A stretch of DNA of 64,000 nucleotides. Source: Dryas octopetala (taxonomy: Eukaryota > Streptophyta > Magnoliopsida > Rosales > Rosaceae). Under the pieces are notes generated by a model that had not been told where the DNA came from, did no database searches, and worked only from the letters and a program-made list of their open reading frames with translations. The position numbers and the translations under genes are program-made. Of the stretch, positions 24,907 to 37,054 are shown piece by piece; within the stretch, counting starts at the first letter, position 1, and every line of letters starts with the position of its first letter. Where the stretch lies: contig OY992836.1 in NCBI GenBank assembly GCA_963921425.1, forward strand, positions 12,927,304-12,991,303, written 5' to 3'.

Positions 24907-26489
24907 TATAATAACTCAAAAAGGTTGTATCTTAAGCTATATATCACATTTTACCAAATCAGAGTGACGCTTCAGGTGCCCCATCTTATAGGATATTCAG
25001 AATTCTATTAATATATTGAAGGGGTTCCATTCAATTCAGGCGCGTTAGCTAGACAGGCCTAAACTACAATGATGCGGGATGCTGTCTTTGATGATTGCAC
25101 TAATTAAGCATATAATATATGGAGCCATGAAGAGTCTAATTAGACATATACATCATTATCACTTTATCCAATCTTTGAATGTCATTCTCGATAAAATAAA
25201 AAAAGTATTAGTTGTTTGAATAAAAACGCTATTCATATGCTTCAATCTTTTAAATACTTTAGTGTGTAATAATTTTATAGTACAAAAATTCAACAGAAAC
25301 GCGAATAGCACTTTTACATGAAATATATATGGTCATATTTTCCATCACTAACTAAAATTGATAATTGATTTATTTGGTTCTTTGATTATATATTAGGCAT
25401 GAAAATGAACTTGGGTAGCTCGCTAGTATATACGATTTTATAATGTTAAGAACTTGAAGACTGAAGAGAGTAGATTTTCTACTTCATGGTTATATATGTT
25501 CCTTTGCATTATTAATTATATTATACCTTGGCGACAAATTTGCCCTTTCATCCCAATGAAGACACAAGAATTCAAAGTACCATTATGGAAATTAAGAATT
25601 TCAGTGCATAGTACAACTATAGAAAGAAGGAATTTTCAATGTTATGAGAGAGAGAGAGAGAGAGAGAGGTAGCAAGTTACCACGCAATTAAACTAGAAGG
25701 AATGAAAGATATATCATATATGTATGATGAATGAATGGTGCATGCATGCATTGCACTTTAGTTATGAAGTAATAGTAAGGCAATAATAATCTACCAAAAA
25801 TAATGCTTCAGTGAATGTTTGATGTTTGGTTCAAATCAAAGAGTAGGCACATCATGGCCGTAAAATCAAAGAAGGAAAATTTATAAAGTAAGATTCCCCT
25901 CAAGTAAGAGAATGTAAAGGGAATAGACATATTAGACAAGGGCACATGCATCTTTAGATTAGGTGTGTGGGTGGGCACAGAAAACTAGATTGGATTTTGC
26001 CTTCTGCAAAAATTGGGCGAGCAATCATATTCACTGGCTCGGCTCCATCTCCTAAAACTAGGATTCAACATTAAATTTCATCTTTAAAGTGCTTTTTATT
26101 GCCTTGCTTTAGTTGCTGTGCATGCAATTATAAAAGGTGATTGAATGATTTAGCTTAGGGTGACCTCAATATTATTCCCACTAATTAACCACACTTTACA
26201 ATTCTCCCCCTACCTATATAATTAGAGCTTTGTTAGGAGAGGGGGTGGGGGGTGGGGTCTTATATATTAAAAGGTCTTTTTGATTATTGGATATAAAACT
26301 ACTGCATAAATGTTGTCACATCAAAATCCACATCCTCAAGGCTTTCATTAATCTTCTCTAGCTTATTAAAATATATCCTGGTCAATAAGGCCGTAATCCC
26401 TTCTTAATTATTAGAACATTGTTTTATTGCTCAAAAACAAAATATTAATCATTGTTTTAGTAAACAATAGTTACTATGACCCTCTTATT
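24907..26489. other. Intergenic, nothing recognised
   Basis: AT-rich sequence without a supportable gene. A (GA) tract lies at about 25645-25668 and a G-rich run (GGGGGTGGGGGGTGGGG) near 26240. Confidence 0.35.
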
Positions 26490-26498
26490 CAAAAGATG

Positions 26499-29400
26499 GA
26501 AAAATTATAGGGTATAACTAATATAACGTCATGTAGTATAACCAATTTAACGTGTAAAGGTATTATTGGACGATATGTTTATATATATTAGTAGGGTATA
26601 ATACTAAATGTTAATAATTATAAATCCCCTAATTAGAGATAAAATCTCTCTTAACCTCCATCCAAAATCTACCTCTCCTATAACCTCCAATCTTACACTT
26701 AATATTTTCCTAAACCCCCTAGTCAACTAATATCCAGCCAAGTTTGACTCCTCATCTTTTAATTTTCCAGTTTTACCCATTTTTTATTTTCATTTTCCAT
26801 TTATGGGTGCTATATCTCTCTCTCTCTCTCTCTCTCCCATCTGCGTGCCTCTCTCCCTGCTGCTGTCGCTGGCGCGTGCACCGCCGTCTGGCGACGGTTG
26901 CCGACGATACCGGGCCCATCACACTCGCCTCTCCTTCCTCTTCCTCTCCTTGCCCTCCACTCTTCGTGAAACATAACATCGACGCCGGATTGGTCTAGGC
27001 AAACCCGAGCTCCCTCGCCGGCGATCCGTCGATTCCGACGACGATGAGGTGTCAGACCGGTTGGGTTCTTCTCGCCTCTTCCTCATCTATCTATCCATGA
27101 CCTTTTCTTTCCCATAAAATCCACAGAAACCCAAATGCAGCCCAAAGTCCGATCGTCATCTCCGGCGACGTTGCAGCCGCTCTCCACTTCCAGAAGCTTC
27201 CTCTCGACGTGGTGAGTGTGATGGTGGTCTCCGATTCTCCAACTGACCACCGTGGACGGCGAATCGACGCCGAGAAAGTCTGAGAGTTATCGCCGCCGTT
27301 GCTGGCGATTCCGGCGGTGGATTGAAGTGGTTCCGGTCTCATTCTTCTCCCCTTGACAGTCTCTCTCTACTGGTATACAAATTTTGGTTCAATTGCATTG
27401 AATTTCAAAAGCCCTAATTTGAAAACTCTAATTTGAAATTGATTTGTGAATCTGTTTTAATTGAATTTGTTATAAATCGGATAGAAATGTGGGTTTTTTA
27501 ATTGATTTATAAGTATATACAAATTTACTTCATTTATTGATTAAACAATTTCAGTTCGTGAAACAGTTTCAGTTCGTGAAACATGAGTTTTAAATGAATT
27601 TATGGTTCTGAAATATGATGAATCAAATTTGCAGGTAGAAACAGATTGAGGCAGTGGCGACTGTCGTGTACTCGTCGCGCGTGAGGTGATCGGACGACGT
27701 TGTATTGTTGGCTACTCCTCTCATCTCAATGACTTGTTGTATTGTTGTATTGTTGTTGTTTTTTTTTTTGATAAGGTTGCTGTGTTCTTTTTAGTGAAAC
27801 GAAATTCAGTAAAGGTGTAACTGTTTTAGTGAAGTGTAATTGTTTTAGTAAAGGTGTAATTGTTTTTTAATGGGTTAATTACATATATATACCTCAACTA
27901 TACATCACTTATCAACTGGGTACCTATGGTTCAAAAACTTTCATTCGGGTACCTCAACTTCAATATTTCGTTAACTTAGTACCTCCATTAGTCTGACCGT
28001 TAGGAATACCGTTAAATGCCTACGTGGCGCTGACGTGGCACACGCGGACCCACCACTAAACGTTGACTTGTCTTTTAGAAATAGCCACATGGACAAAAAA
28101 TAATATAAAAAAAAAAAACCCATTAAAATTATATTAAATAGAAAAAAAAAAGACAAAAAAAAAAAAAAAAACCAGCCCCCTGCCAAACTTCACCTCCCTA
28201 CCCAATCCCCTTCCTCCTCTACCCATCCCCGCCACTCCCCCCACCTCACCCCAGCTCACCCAGCCCTTTCCCTCCCCCTAGCACCTGACCACTAAACCAG
28301 CGTCTGCGAACCACCTCCCTCCCTCCAGCACCCGACCACCAAACTAGCGCCGGCGACCCACCCCATCCCACCTATCCCACCCATTCCCTCCCTCCTTCCC
28401 CGCGCTCCGACCCACCCCATCCCACCCCTCCTACCCATCGTTCTGACCCGCCCCCTCCCTCCCCCCCGTTCCGACCCACCCCATCCCACCCAGCTCCTCC
28501 CTCCTTCCCCCTGCTCTGACCCGTCCCCTCCCTCCCTCCCTCTTCCCACCCACCCACCCACCTATCCCCGCCCAGTCGCACCTCCCACCCACCCAGCTCA
28601 GTCCATCCTCCTCCACCCATCCCCGCCACTGGGTTATGATTTGATTTTTGACAAAATAAAGCAGCAGTTGTTTGAGATGAGAGTTTGGGATAAAGCAGCA
28701 GTTGTTTGGGATTTGATTTTTGGATTATGATTGACGATTTTGGTTTGTTTTTATTGGTTTTTGTTTTGAATTAGATTAATTGCTTATTGGGTTTTGGTTG
28801 TTGTGGCTGGAGAGCGGGAGGTGAGAGAGAGACGAGAGATATAAGGTTGATGAGGGGCTAGGTTGGGGACAGGGGCTGGGTGCGGGGTGGACGGGGTGGT
28901 GGTGGGGAAGGAAGCCGAGCTCCCAGAGCAGCTAGCCGTCGTCGTCGAGGCAGGAAACCGAGCTCACGAAGCAGCTGGAGTGAGAGGGAAAAAAAGTGAC
29001 AAAGAGAAAGAGAGAGTGAGAGATAGAGAGATGCGACCGGGAGAAGGTTGCCGACGCGGGGGAGGGGGTTGCTGGCCAGTGGCCGGAGAGGGGGAAAGAG
29101 GTGGGTGGGTTGGGTTAGCGATGCGACGGAGGGGATGGATGAGAGTTTCTGTTTGTCTTTTTTTTTTTTCAAAATTCAATAATTGTTTTTTCTATTTTAT
29201 ATCATTTTTTTAATTTTTTTATTATTTTTTGTCCATGTGGCTTTTTTAAAGATAAGTCAACGTTTATTGGTGGGGATGCGTGTGCCACGTCAGCGCCACG
29301 TAGGCATTTAACGGTCTTCCTAACGGTCAGACTAACAGAGGTACTAAGTTGACGAAATATTGAAGTTGAGGTACTCGAATGAAAGTTTTTGAACCAGAGG

Positions 29401-29925
29401 TACCCAGTTGATAAGTGATGTATAGTTGAGGTATATATATGTAATTAACCCTTTTTTAATTAAGGTTTAATTGCATTTTAGTCAAGGTGTAATTGTTTCA
29501 TCACTTAATTCAGTTTTAGTAAGTGAATTCATAACTGAATTCTTCAATTTAGTGTAACTGAATTTTTGAAATTCAGTTTTAGTGTAATGAAATTCAATTT
29601 CAGTGTTTGATTTTAGTTTTAGCGAAATATTGAGTTTTAGCAAAAACTTCAATTCCAGAAAAAAAAAAAAAAAAAAAAAAGTTTCACCAAAATTCAGTTA
29701 CAGTGATGTCAGCACGTGTCAGCATGCGTCAGAAGGATAATTTGGGATTATAAGTTATAGGGGGTTTTGAAAGAGTTTCTAGATGGGTGGGGGTTTAGGC
29801 AAATTTTTTTGGTGATTAGGGGGTTTAAAATTAGACACTATAATATTAATAACATTCATTTATATTATAACACATAGACTGGTTATACCACGTGTCAATA
29901 TATCGGTTATACAAAATAATTTTTC
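26499..29925. mobile_element. Large MULE-type element (3.4 kb) hosting a nested MULE
   Basis: Ends GAAAAATTATAGGGTATAAC and, on the complementary strand at the right, GAAAAATTATTTTGTATAAC are flanked by near-perfect 9-bp TSDs CAAAAGATG (26490-26498) and CAAAAAATG (29926-29934). Weaker similarity continues inward for about 180 bp. The part left of the nested element (about 26810-27660) is GC-rich with short open frames, unlike the AT-rich ends, and could be captured host DNA as in Pack-MULEs. No transposase is visible. Without the nested insertion the element would be about 1.84 kb. Confidence 0.75.
27872..29451. mobile_element. Nested MULE with long inverted repeats, 1,580 bp
   Basis: Termini GGGTTAATTACATATATATA and TATATATATGTAATTAACCC are perfect complements. 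The inverted repeat continues with few mismatches for about 180 bp, past ACGTGGCGCTGACGTGGCAC. The TSD is the perfect 9-mer TTTTTTAAT (27863-27871 and 29452-29460). The interior is a C-rich tract (about 28170-28630) followed by a G-rich tract (about 28800-29130) that gives many overlapping open frames of low complexity. I do not consider these genes. The high TIR identity suggests it is younger than its host element. Confidence 0.92.
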
Positions 29926-29934
29926 CAAAAAATG

Positions 29935-30710
29935 CTCAACATCATACAAAGACAGGGTAAAAGACTTACCTATAATTAGTATATATTTTAGTAAGGCGGT
30001 TACTTGAATGAAAATTCGGAACGATTAATAGAAAGGTTCGTTGACTTTAGGTACCAAATTACAATCTTTTTTTATTTTAATTACCAAAATGTTTATGTCA
30101 TTTCATTTTAGATACTAAATTTCAGTTTATGTACAAACTTTAAAAAATATGGTTATACCGAGCTGTGACTGTCTAACAGTCATAACTTATTTATTAATTT
30201 GTTTTTTTTTCAATATTTGTAAGGCTTAAACTTTAATGTTTAGTCTCTGGGCTATAGGACTTCATCCATCAAACCTAAATCAAAAACATTAAACCCTTAT
30301 AATTTTTGAATTTTTATGAACTTGAAACAGTCACGAGTTCACAACTGTGACTGTTCGACATTCACAACTGTATAGAAAACCAATTTGTGACCTAATACAA
30401 AATGTCTTACTCTAGGTTAGTACCTAAACTAAAAAAAATTAGTGTCTTGTTGCTTTCCTGAAAAACTATTGATATTTGGTATTTAATCCTAATTTTTTAT
30501 TAATAGAAAAGAAGTTTAGAATATTATAAGAAAGTGAATTGTGTGTCATATTAATTGTAAATTTTTGTCCAACTTAGGGCTCAAAAAATGATACGTACAT
30601 TAATTGTTGTTAAATTGCACATGTGATTAAAAATTAATGATCATATATATTGATGTACAGTCTAATGTACAATATAATATATGTCTGATTATCCAATAAT
30701 AGAACATCTC
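29935..30710. other. Intergenic, mostly dispersed repeat
   Basis: This gap contains the second copy of the dispersed repeat (30032-30373) and its tail. Nothing coding is supported. Confidence 0.45.
30032..30373. repeat. Dispersed repeat, copy 2
   Basis: Aligns with 6702-7030 across its length (TTGACTTTAGGTACCAAATTA, GTGACTGTCTAACAGTCATA, AAGGCTTAAACTTTAAT, GGACTTCATCC.TCAAACC, GTGACTGTTCGACA). Both copies begin and end at comparable points, which suggests a defined element rather than chance similarity. No TSD was established. Confidence 0.7.
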
Positions 30711-30713
30711 TTA

Positions 30714-31146
30714 GGCTTAGTTTGAGATTGCTGTGAGAAAAAACGGTTGTGAAGTAAAGCAGTTGTGAAGTAAAGTCAGCTGTGAAGTAAAGTCAGCTGT
30801 GAAGTAAAACAGTTAAGTGTTTGGTAAATTATATTTTCAAAAGTGTTGTGAGTACAAAAAACAGTATGAAGGTGTTTGGTAAATTGTAATATAAAACTGC
30901 TGTGATTATTTATAATTACTAAAATAAGGGTATTATGGGTAAAATAAAATTTTCATTGTTGCTGTGATTTACTGCAGTTTTCAAAAGCACCTACAAACTT
31001 GCTTTCTATTTTTGCTGTGGGGAGTTGAGAATTGTAGGACAATGCACTTTTTCATTTTTTTACCAAACACCAAAACTGATGTGGGTGATTGAGAATTGTC
31101 ATCCACAGCAGCTTTTGGGTCCTCCACAACAATCCCAAACGAGGCC
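30714..31146. mobile_element. PIF/Harbinger (Tourist-like) MITE, 433 bp
   Basis: Ends GGCTTAGTTTGAGATTG and CAATCCCAAACGAGGCC form an inverted repeat of about 17-22 bp. The element is flanked by the 3-bp TSD TTA on both sides (30711-30713 and 31147-31149), the target of Harbinger transposases. A short tandem array of about 17 bp (GTGAAGTAAAGTCAGCT type, near 30749-30812) lies just inside the left end. It has no coding capacity. Confidence 0.88.
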
Positions 31147-31149
31147 TTA

Positions 31150-34122
31150 TACATATAGATTGAGAAATTTATTTTTAAAATTTTTGGATTTGTTTCAATA
31201 TTAATTGTTTGGTCTAGGGCGCCATATTTGTGTATACTCCAACAAGTTTTTGTTTCATTGTCATAACCCATAGCTGCTAATGGTTTCAAACTTCTAGCTA
31301 GTACTATAATTAACCCCAAAAGAAAAGAAGAGTTTTGAAGATGTTCATTATATTGACATGTGTTCTAAGAGCTCCCTTGCTTTGTTTTATATAAAAAACA
31401 CTTAGCCACATCAATAGTTCAATACCAACAGATGATTGATGATAGTTAAGTTTAAGCTAAAGATAACAATAATAATATTGTGGTGGACCCGACTATCCGA
31501 GGGGCAGAAAATAAAAAAGAAAAAGTGGGAAAATAAATTTTAATATAGACCATGGTTACAATCCAAAAGCCAAAAGGAGTACCAATTAATAAAGAACTTC
31601 AAGTTTTGTTATCTCTTTATGACACTAAGTAGTAGAAAAAAAGAAAGGTACTTACCAATTTTGCTGAAAGAAAATAAAAAGAAAGTGAGGAAAAGGAAAA
31701 AGAAAGAAAGTGAAAATTGAAAAAGCAAGAAATGATACATGAGGAATCTGACTCAAGGTGTAAAAATAGGAAGTGATATAAATTGCAGAGTTTGAACTTT
31801 GAAATGAGGCCAAGTGAGCTTTTAAAGGAAATCATTTCATGTCCACAACATGTCTTCGCAAGATAGTGCTTGAAATGGTCCTTTCATTCCCAAAAGCATC
31901 TCTTTTTCTTTCCAAAGTCAGGGCTAGGACAATTTTCGGACCCCCCCCTGGCCTTTCTCCTTTTAAAAGTGATGAGGAGGAACTTTTGCGGCTTGTATGT
32001 CTTTTCTTTTTACTTGCTTCTTTTCAAAGTCATAACAATTTTCGACTCCATCATGGGCAGTGGGCACCATGGGCATGCTGCATGCCTAAGTTCCAAACAC
32101 TAGTATCTGACATTCAAAACTTAACTTTGGTACAAAATTTTCTCACATGTTAGCACTTGTTGTTACATTTCATCCACCCATATTTAACGGCCGGTGTAAC
32201 ATTAGCACCATTTGTAAAGTTTGGGTGGTAAATGTGTAAAATAGCATAATTTTTTTTAAAAAATTTAATCATCAAATGATGTGGTAGGTGATATATATGA
32301 TAGTGAATTCAAAAGAAATTTAGATATAAACTAATAAAATATTATCATGAAATTTAAAGTTACTCGGGTTGCCCTAGATTCGAAAAACCAAAGGCAAACA
32401 CTTGGGTTTACACTAGGAATGGATTAGGTCTGAGTTAGGGTTTTAGACAAACTACTATTCAAGTATATAAATGGAGTTACAAGTATATAACTCATACGAA
32501 TGTCAATTCATCCTATAGAAGTATTAATTATATACTAGTAACTTGCTCACAATATATGTGTGTAAGAAAAGACACTGGATCGGTAAAACTTGAATAAATT
32601 ATTATGTGTGAGGGAAAAATTAGATGGTAATGTTTTTTACCATCTAATTTTAGGGGCAGATTCACTATTTTTTTTCTTTTCTTTTTGTTCTAAACTTCTA
32701 ATTAATTCACTATCTTGTATTATTAATTGAAAAAAATAGGTCCTAAATAGCATATATGGTATGCAGCGATCGACTAGCAAAGTGATTTTGAAGATAGTGA
32801 GAAAACACTTCGATCTCTCTCAAATTCAAACCTTATCCAATTTTCTGGCGAAAGAAAACACTATCCAATTTGTGTGCAACAAAAGCTTTAGGAAATAATA
32901 ATTGAGAAAAATGATCCATAAAAATATAAAATAAAAAACTTTCACTGTCCATAAAAAATATAGAAAATTATGATTAAATATCAAATCTCAATAATTTTTT
33001 GGTATGATATGAAGACTATATAATATTTCAATTAAACTACCAAATTTAAATGTAGTTTTTTACATGCATTAGGTCACAAATATATTGGCCCCTTTGATTT
33101 GAGCCTTTTTCATTTGACATTTTTGTCTTTTGGCCCACATATGATGGGTGTTAGTTAAAATTTATAAGGTTTTGAAAAAATTGCCCTTGAGGCTTTTATA
33201 TTATCTTGAAAATTTGCTAATGTAGTCTCAACTTCACGTTTAGTTGTGACTGTACGACACTCACAACTTCAAATTTAGTTGTGACTGAACGACAATCACA
33301 TCTAAGTTGTGACTTAATTGAATTTTTTTAGAAAAATTATACTACAATATAATATAAATAGAGGTCAAAACAATACTTTTACTCAAAATAATACATAGTA
33401 TAGTGGTGTGAGTTGTCTCCTTCAATTTACCAAGACAGTCACAGTTAAATTGTAACTTGATTGATTTTTTTTAAATACAATATAGTATAAATTACTATAA
33501 TATTTGTGATATAATTTTTTTTATTGTAGTGGCATGTGATGTAATATTTGTAAATTCTAATATCTTTTACTTTATTATTATGTTTAACTTTTCAACTAAT
33601 ACATAATCTAAAATACTATTTAATTTTGGTACATAAACTAAAATGTTATTAAAATTTAGTAGTTAAAATCAATATACCTTAAAAAAAATTGAGAACAATC
33701 ATCACATGTAAAGCACATGCCACAATGAAAAGGATCTTTTGTCAAAGTGGTCCATGCCATAAAAAGATCCCATCAATATGTATAAGAAACAGCTGAGTGC
33801 GACTAATATATTGTGGCATTTTATTAAAAACAGGTTATAATGTAAGACCATTTGGAACCATATAATCATATATATATATATATATATATATATAAGCTCC
33901 TTGTACAAAAGGTCCTAAGTTGTTGCACCAAGTGTGCATTGTGGTCCATTTGGAACCAAGAACTTAATTAGTTGTAGACATATGCATTTTCTCTTAGCTT
34001 GTTTTGGCTAGGGTTTAAAGTTATTAGCTTACTTACCCCTATTACCTGGCCAGCTTTTTGGGGCCATCTCCAACCACCCAAATTGCTCATTTTTTTGATT
34101 CCATCATCATGGTAACACATTG
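31150..34122. other. Intergenic, AT-rich with repeat remnants
   Basis: No gene is supported over almost 3 kb. Around 33230-33445 the sequence carries several TTGTGACTG.ACGACA-type motifs shared with the dispersed repeat family. A (TA) microsatellite lies at about 33869-33894. The open frames at 31839-32153 and 33702-33908 match nothing known to me. Confidence 0.4.
33869..33894. repeat. (TA)n microsatellite
   Basis: An uninterrupted run of TA dinucleotides, 26 bp. Confidence 0.9.
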
Positions 34123-34654
34123 TAGCACTACTGGAAAAATGGACAGTAGGCACGAATAATGACTCACAGTTATGAGGCGAATGAGATTACAGCATTTCCA
34201 AACATGGTTTTGAGCAATCAGTGACTCAAACTTAGTGTTCACGGTGTAACCGTGAGTAATTTAATAATAGGCACTGGTAACTGTGAGGATTTTTAAAATT
34301 CAGCGGCTTCGGCTGCGTGGAGCCGCTGCAACGGAGCCGATAAATGAATGAGCACAACATTCGCATTTACTAAGTCACAGATGACCAAACTGTGACATGT
34401 AGTAATTCACAGTAGTCCAAACCGTGCCATGTACTAAGTATTGTTCGGATTGTGTACAAGTTTGCTGGTTATCTAAAGTCTCACGGTTTTGAATAAATTG
34501 TGTATATTTAAACTATTAGTCACTGTTTTCATGCAGTGCCTATTCCTAAAGTAATATTTTATCTTTCAGTCACGGTTTACATACTGTGCCATGATCAAAA
34601 TTACTATTGCCACTGTCACGGTTTACCCTAAACCCTGAAATTATAAGCAACAGA

Positions 34655-34834
34655 GAACCGGACCTCTCTTGAGAAGACCGGTCCTCCAGAGGCGCTTGAT
34701 CATTTCTGCTTGAATTAAGAATCGGACCTCTCTTGAGGAGACCGGTCCTCCAGAGGCGATCCATCATTTCTGTTTGAATTAAGAACCGGACCTCTCTTGA
34801 GATGACCGGTCATCCAGAGGCGATCCATCATTAC
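34655..34834. repeat. 64-bp tandem repeat with palindromic core
   Basis: Nearly three copies with a 64-bp period (CGGACCTCTCTTGA at 34659, 34723 and 34787). Each contains GGACCTCTCTTGAG.AGACCGGTCC, which is partly self-complementary, followed by AGAGGCG. The same words recur in the longest intron of the element's gene (about 38615-38852) and once near 35965, so they are element-wide binding-site-like repeats. Confidence 0.8.
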
Positions 34835-35053
34835 TGTCAGATTTTATCTATTAGTCACGGTTTACATACTGTGCCATGACCACAATAATATGGCATATGC
34901 GATATGAAGGATTAACCCTCCTCCTTCCCTCTCCAATTTATCACGCGAAATAAATGATATTAGCAGTACCCACCGCGCGCAGGAGGAAAACCCACTTCTC
35001 TTCCCCCCTTTGATTGAGAAATTTTTCTGCGCTCACGGATCAACTAAGGCCAG

Positions 35054-37054
35054 GTATGGGTTTATTTAGTATACTCATATCCCAAATTTGCCTAATTAAG
35101 TATGTAATGGTAGTCTTCTTATACTTCATCCCCATTATGAGTTGTTGGCTATGAAGTTGAACAACGACCACGAGACCGGATTAGATTAATGAGATGAGGA
35201 ATTGACAAGGAGAACCTGGCAATCTGAACTTGAATTATTACATGTTAGACTTACCTATTATTTGCTCTACATCTGATTGATTTAGAACAATAGAAATATT
35301 GGGTTTGATTGCAATTTAGGAATTCCCATTTTTTGAGGTTCATGACTTTATAATATATGTTATGAATATATCATATGAGTATGCATTTGGTTTGTCACTT
35401 GCGTGATGAATAATCCCCATACGTATGTATTTTGTTTGACATTTTAATTTACCAAGCATTTAATTTTTAGTATTGCATTTTTAATATTACAATACCTACT
35501 TGTATATTTGAGCTGACCTATATTCCTGCAGTTTTTTTTTTTAAGATTCTAAATACAGAATTGCTGTACTGAATGGTTGGCGCCTAATTTTACACCCGTG
35601 TGAGTGTTTGAATGCATTATGACACATATTGGAAAACTGTGAAATATGGAAAATAAAGTGCAAGGATTTAACTTTTTAATAATAGCAGTGTGATATAATT
35701 TAACTATTCCAAAATGAAGGTTTTTAAAACTGCCGCTATATTTTTAAGAGCTCTACAAATCATTATCCATCCATTAGGTACAAGTGGTTTCCCTCCAATT
35801 ATTCAGATATTTTGGAAAGTTTTATTATTAAATAATGGGTGCAAATATTTTATTTTAAAATTACATGGGAATTAGGGTTTTTTTTGCCTATTTTAAGCCA
35901 ACTTTGCTTTTAGGACCCATTATAAACCCACCACCTTCGTTCAGACCACCCAGTCGATACAGACCGGTCCTCCAATGGTCCCTGTTCAGTTCCACCTGAT
36001 GAATCAGGGGATGCGTTCTTGTTGATCGGCGCCATAGTCTGCGAGATTCTTGGTCCGTTGGAGCTTAAATATTCAGTGGCAAAGTGGGTGTGCCTGATTG
36101 GTTGCCATTCTTGAAGGTAGATAATACTCTCTCACAATCTCTTTCGCTCTCTCTGAATAACCCCATGTCGGTAGCTCTGTCTATCTCTGTAAATATATCA
36201 TTCGCCCTGTATAGCTTCAGATATGGGTCATTTTCATGAGTTCTGTATGTTTGGGTCCTTGAAATATATTTGATTTGGCATATATGATTGCTTATATTGA
36301 ATATTCTCCATTGGTGTTGTTGTTTGAGCGCAGCTTCATGGTCACTCTGGCTTTGTTTTCTGTTCTTATTTAACTCATTAATCAGCCACTTGTATACATT
36401 TGAAGAATTGGGCTTCTGCGGTAGAACAACTTAATTAGACACTCACAAAGTCAGTTCAAAATATTTTCAAGAACTGGAAAACTTTGGTAACCAAACTTCT
36501 GACTTCTGGTTAGGATTAGTTATACTTATAAGAGAATCCATACCCAATTTGAAATCTGTTGTTAGATCATGTCAGCTGCAATATGTTTCAAACTTAAACC
36601 TTAACATATTATTTAACTATCATTTACATATTTGTGAGAGAGAGAGAGAGAGAGAGATTAGAGAATACCAGCTAGCCTTGACAACACAGGAGGATGGTGA
36701 AGGGAGGCAGATTGAGAACAGAGTAAGGTAGCAAATTAGAGTCAATATAGAACAGAGACATGTCTATTTGAATATTTATCCACAGTCCCCACTATGCACT
36801 TCCTCATTGCTTTTTTTCTTTTCTGGGTGTCTCACCAACTTTAACCTTTTCAATTTTTCGGATTAATGAACTTTCAGCCTTATTTGACTACTTCTCTACA
36901 TTTTTATTAATTACTATTAGTTCATCACACCAAAATGGTGAATTTAGTTATCACTCGCCCTTATATCTAGCTTCATCTATGGTGAATTTCCATGACTTAT
37001 GTATGTTTGCATCTTTGCAATTTAATTGATCTTTAATGTTCTTAATTAGTACAG
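35054..37054 (+). other. Probable 5' UTR introns and leader of the CACTA gene
   Basis: A pyrimidine-rich, more GC-rich block (about 34915-35053) ends in GGCCAG|GTATGG, a good donor. A second block (about 35930-36116) ends in TTGAAG|GTAGAT. Both look like non-coding leader exons of the gene whose coding part starts at 37055 right after an acceptor (ACAG|ATG). A (GA) tract sits at about 36635-36657. The exon assignment is inference. Confidence 0.4.

Noticed and set aside
28292..29213. Several Gly/Trp-rich and Pro-rich open frames on both strands
   Set aside because: They arise from C-rich and G-rich low-complexity sequence inside the nested MULE; overlapping frames on both strands show that composition, not selection, keeps them open.
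31839..32153. 104-residue plus-strand open frame
   Set aside because: No motif, overlapping alternative frame, no exon structure.
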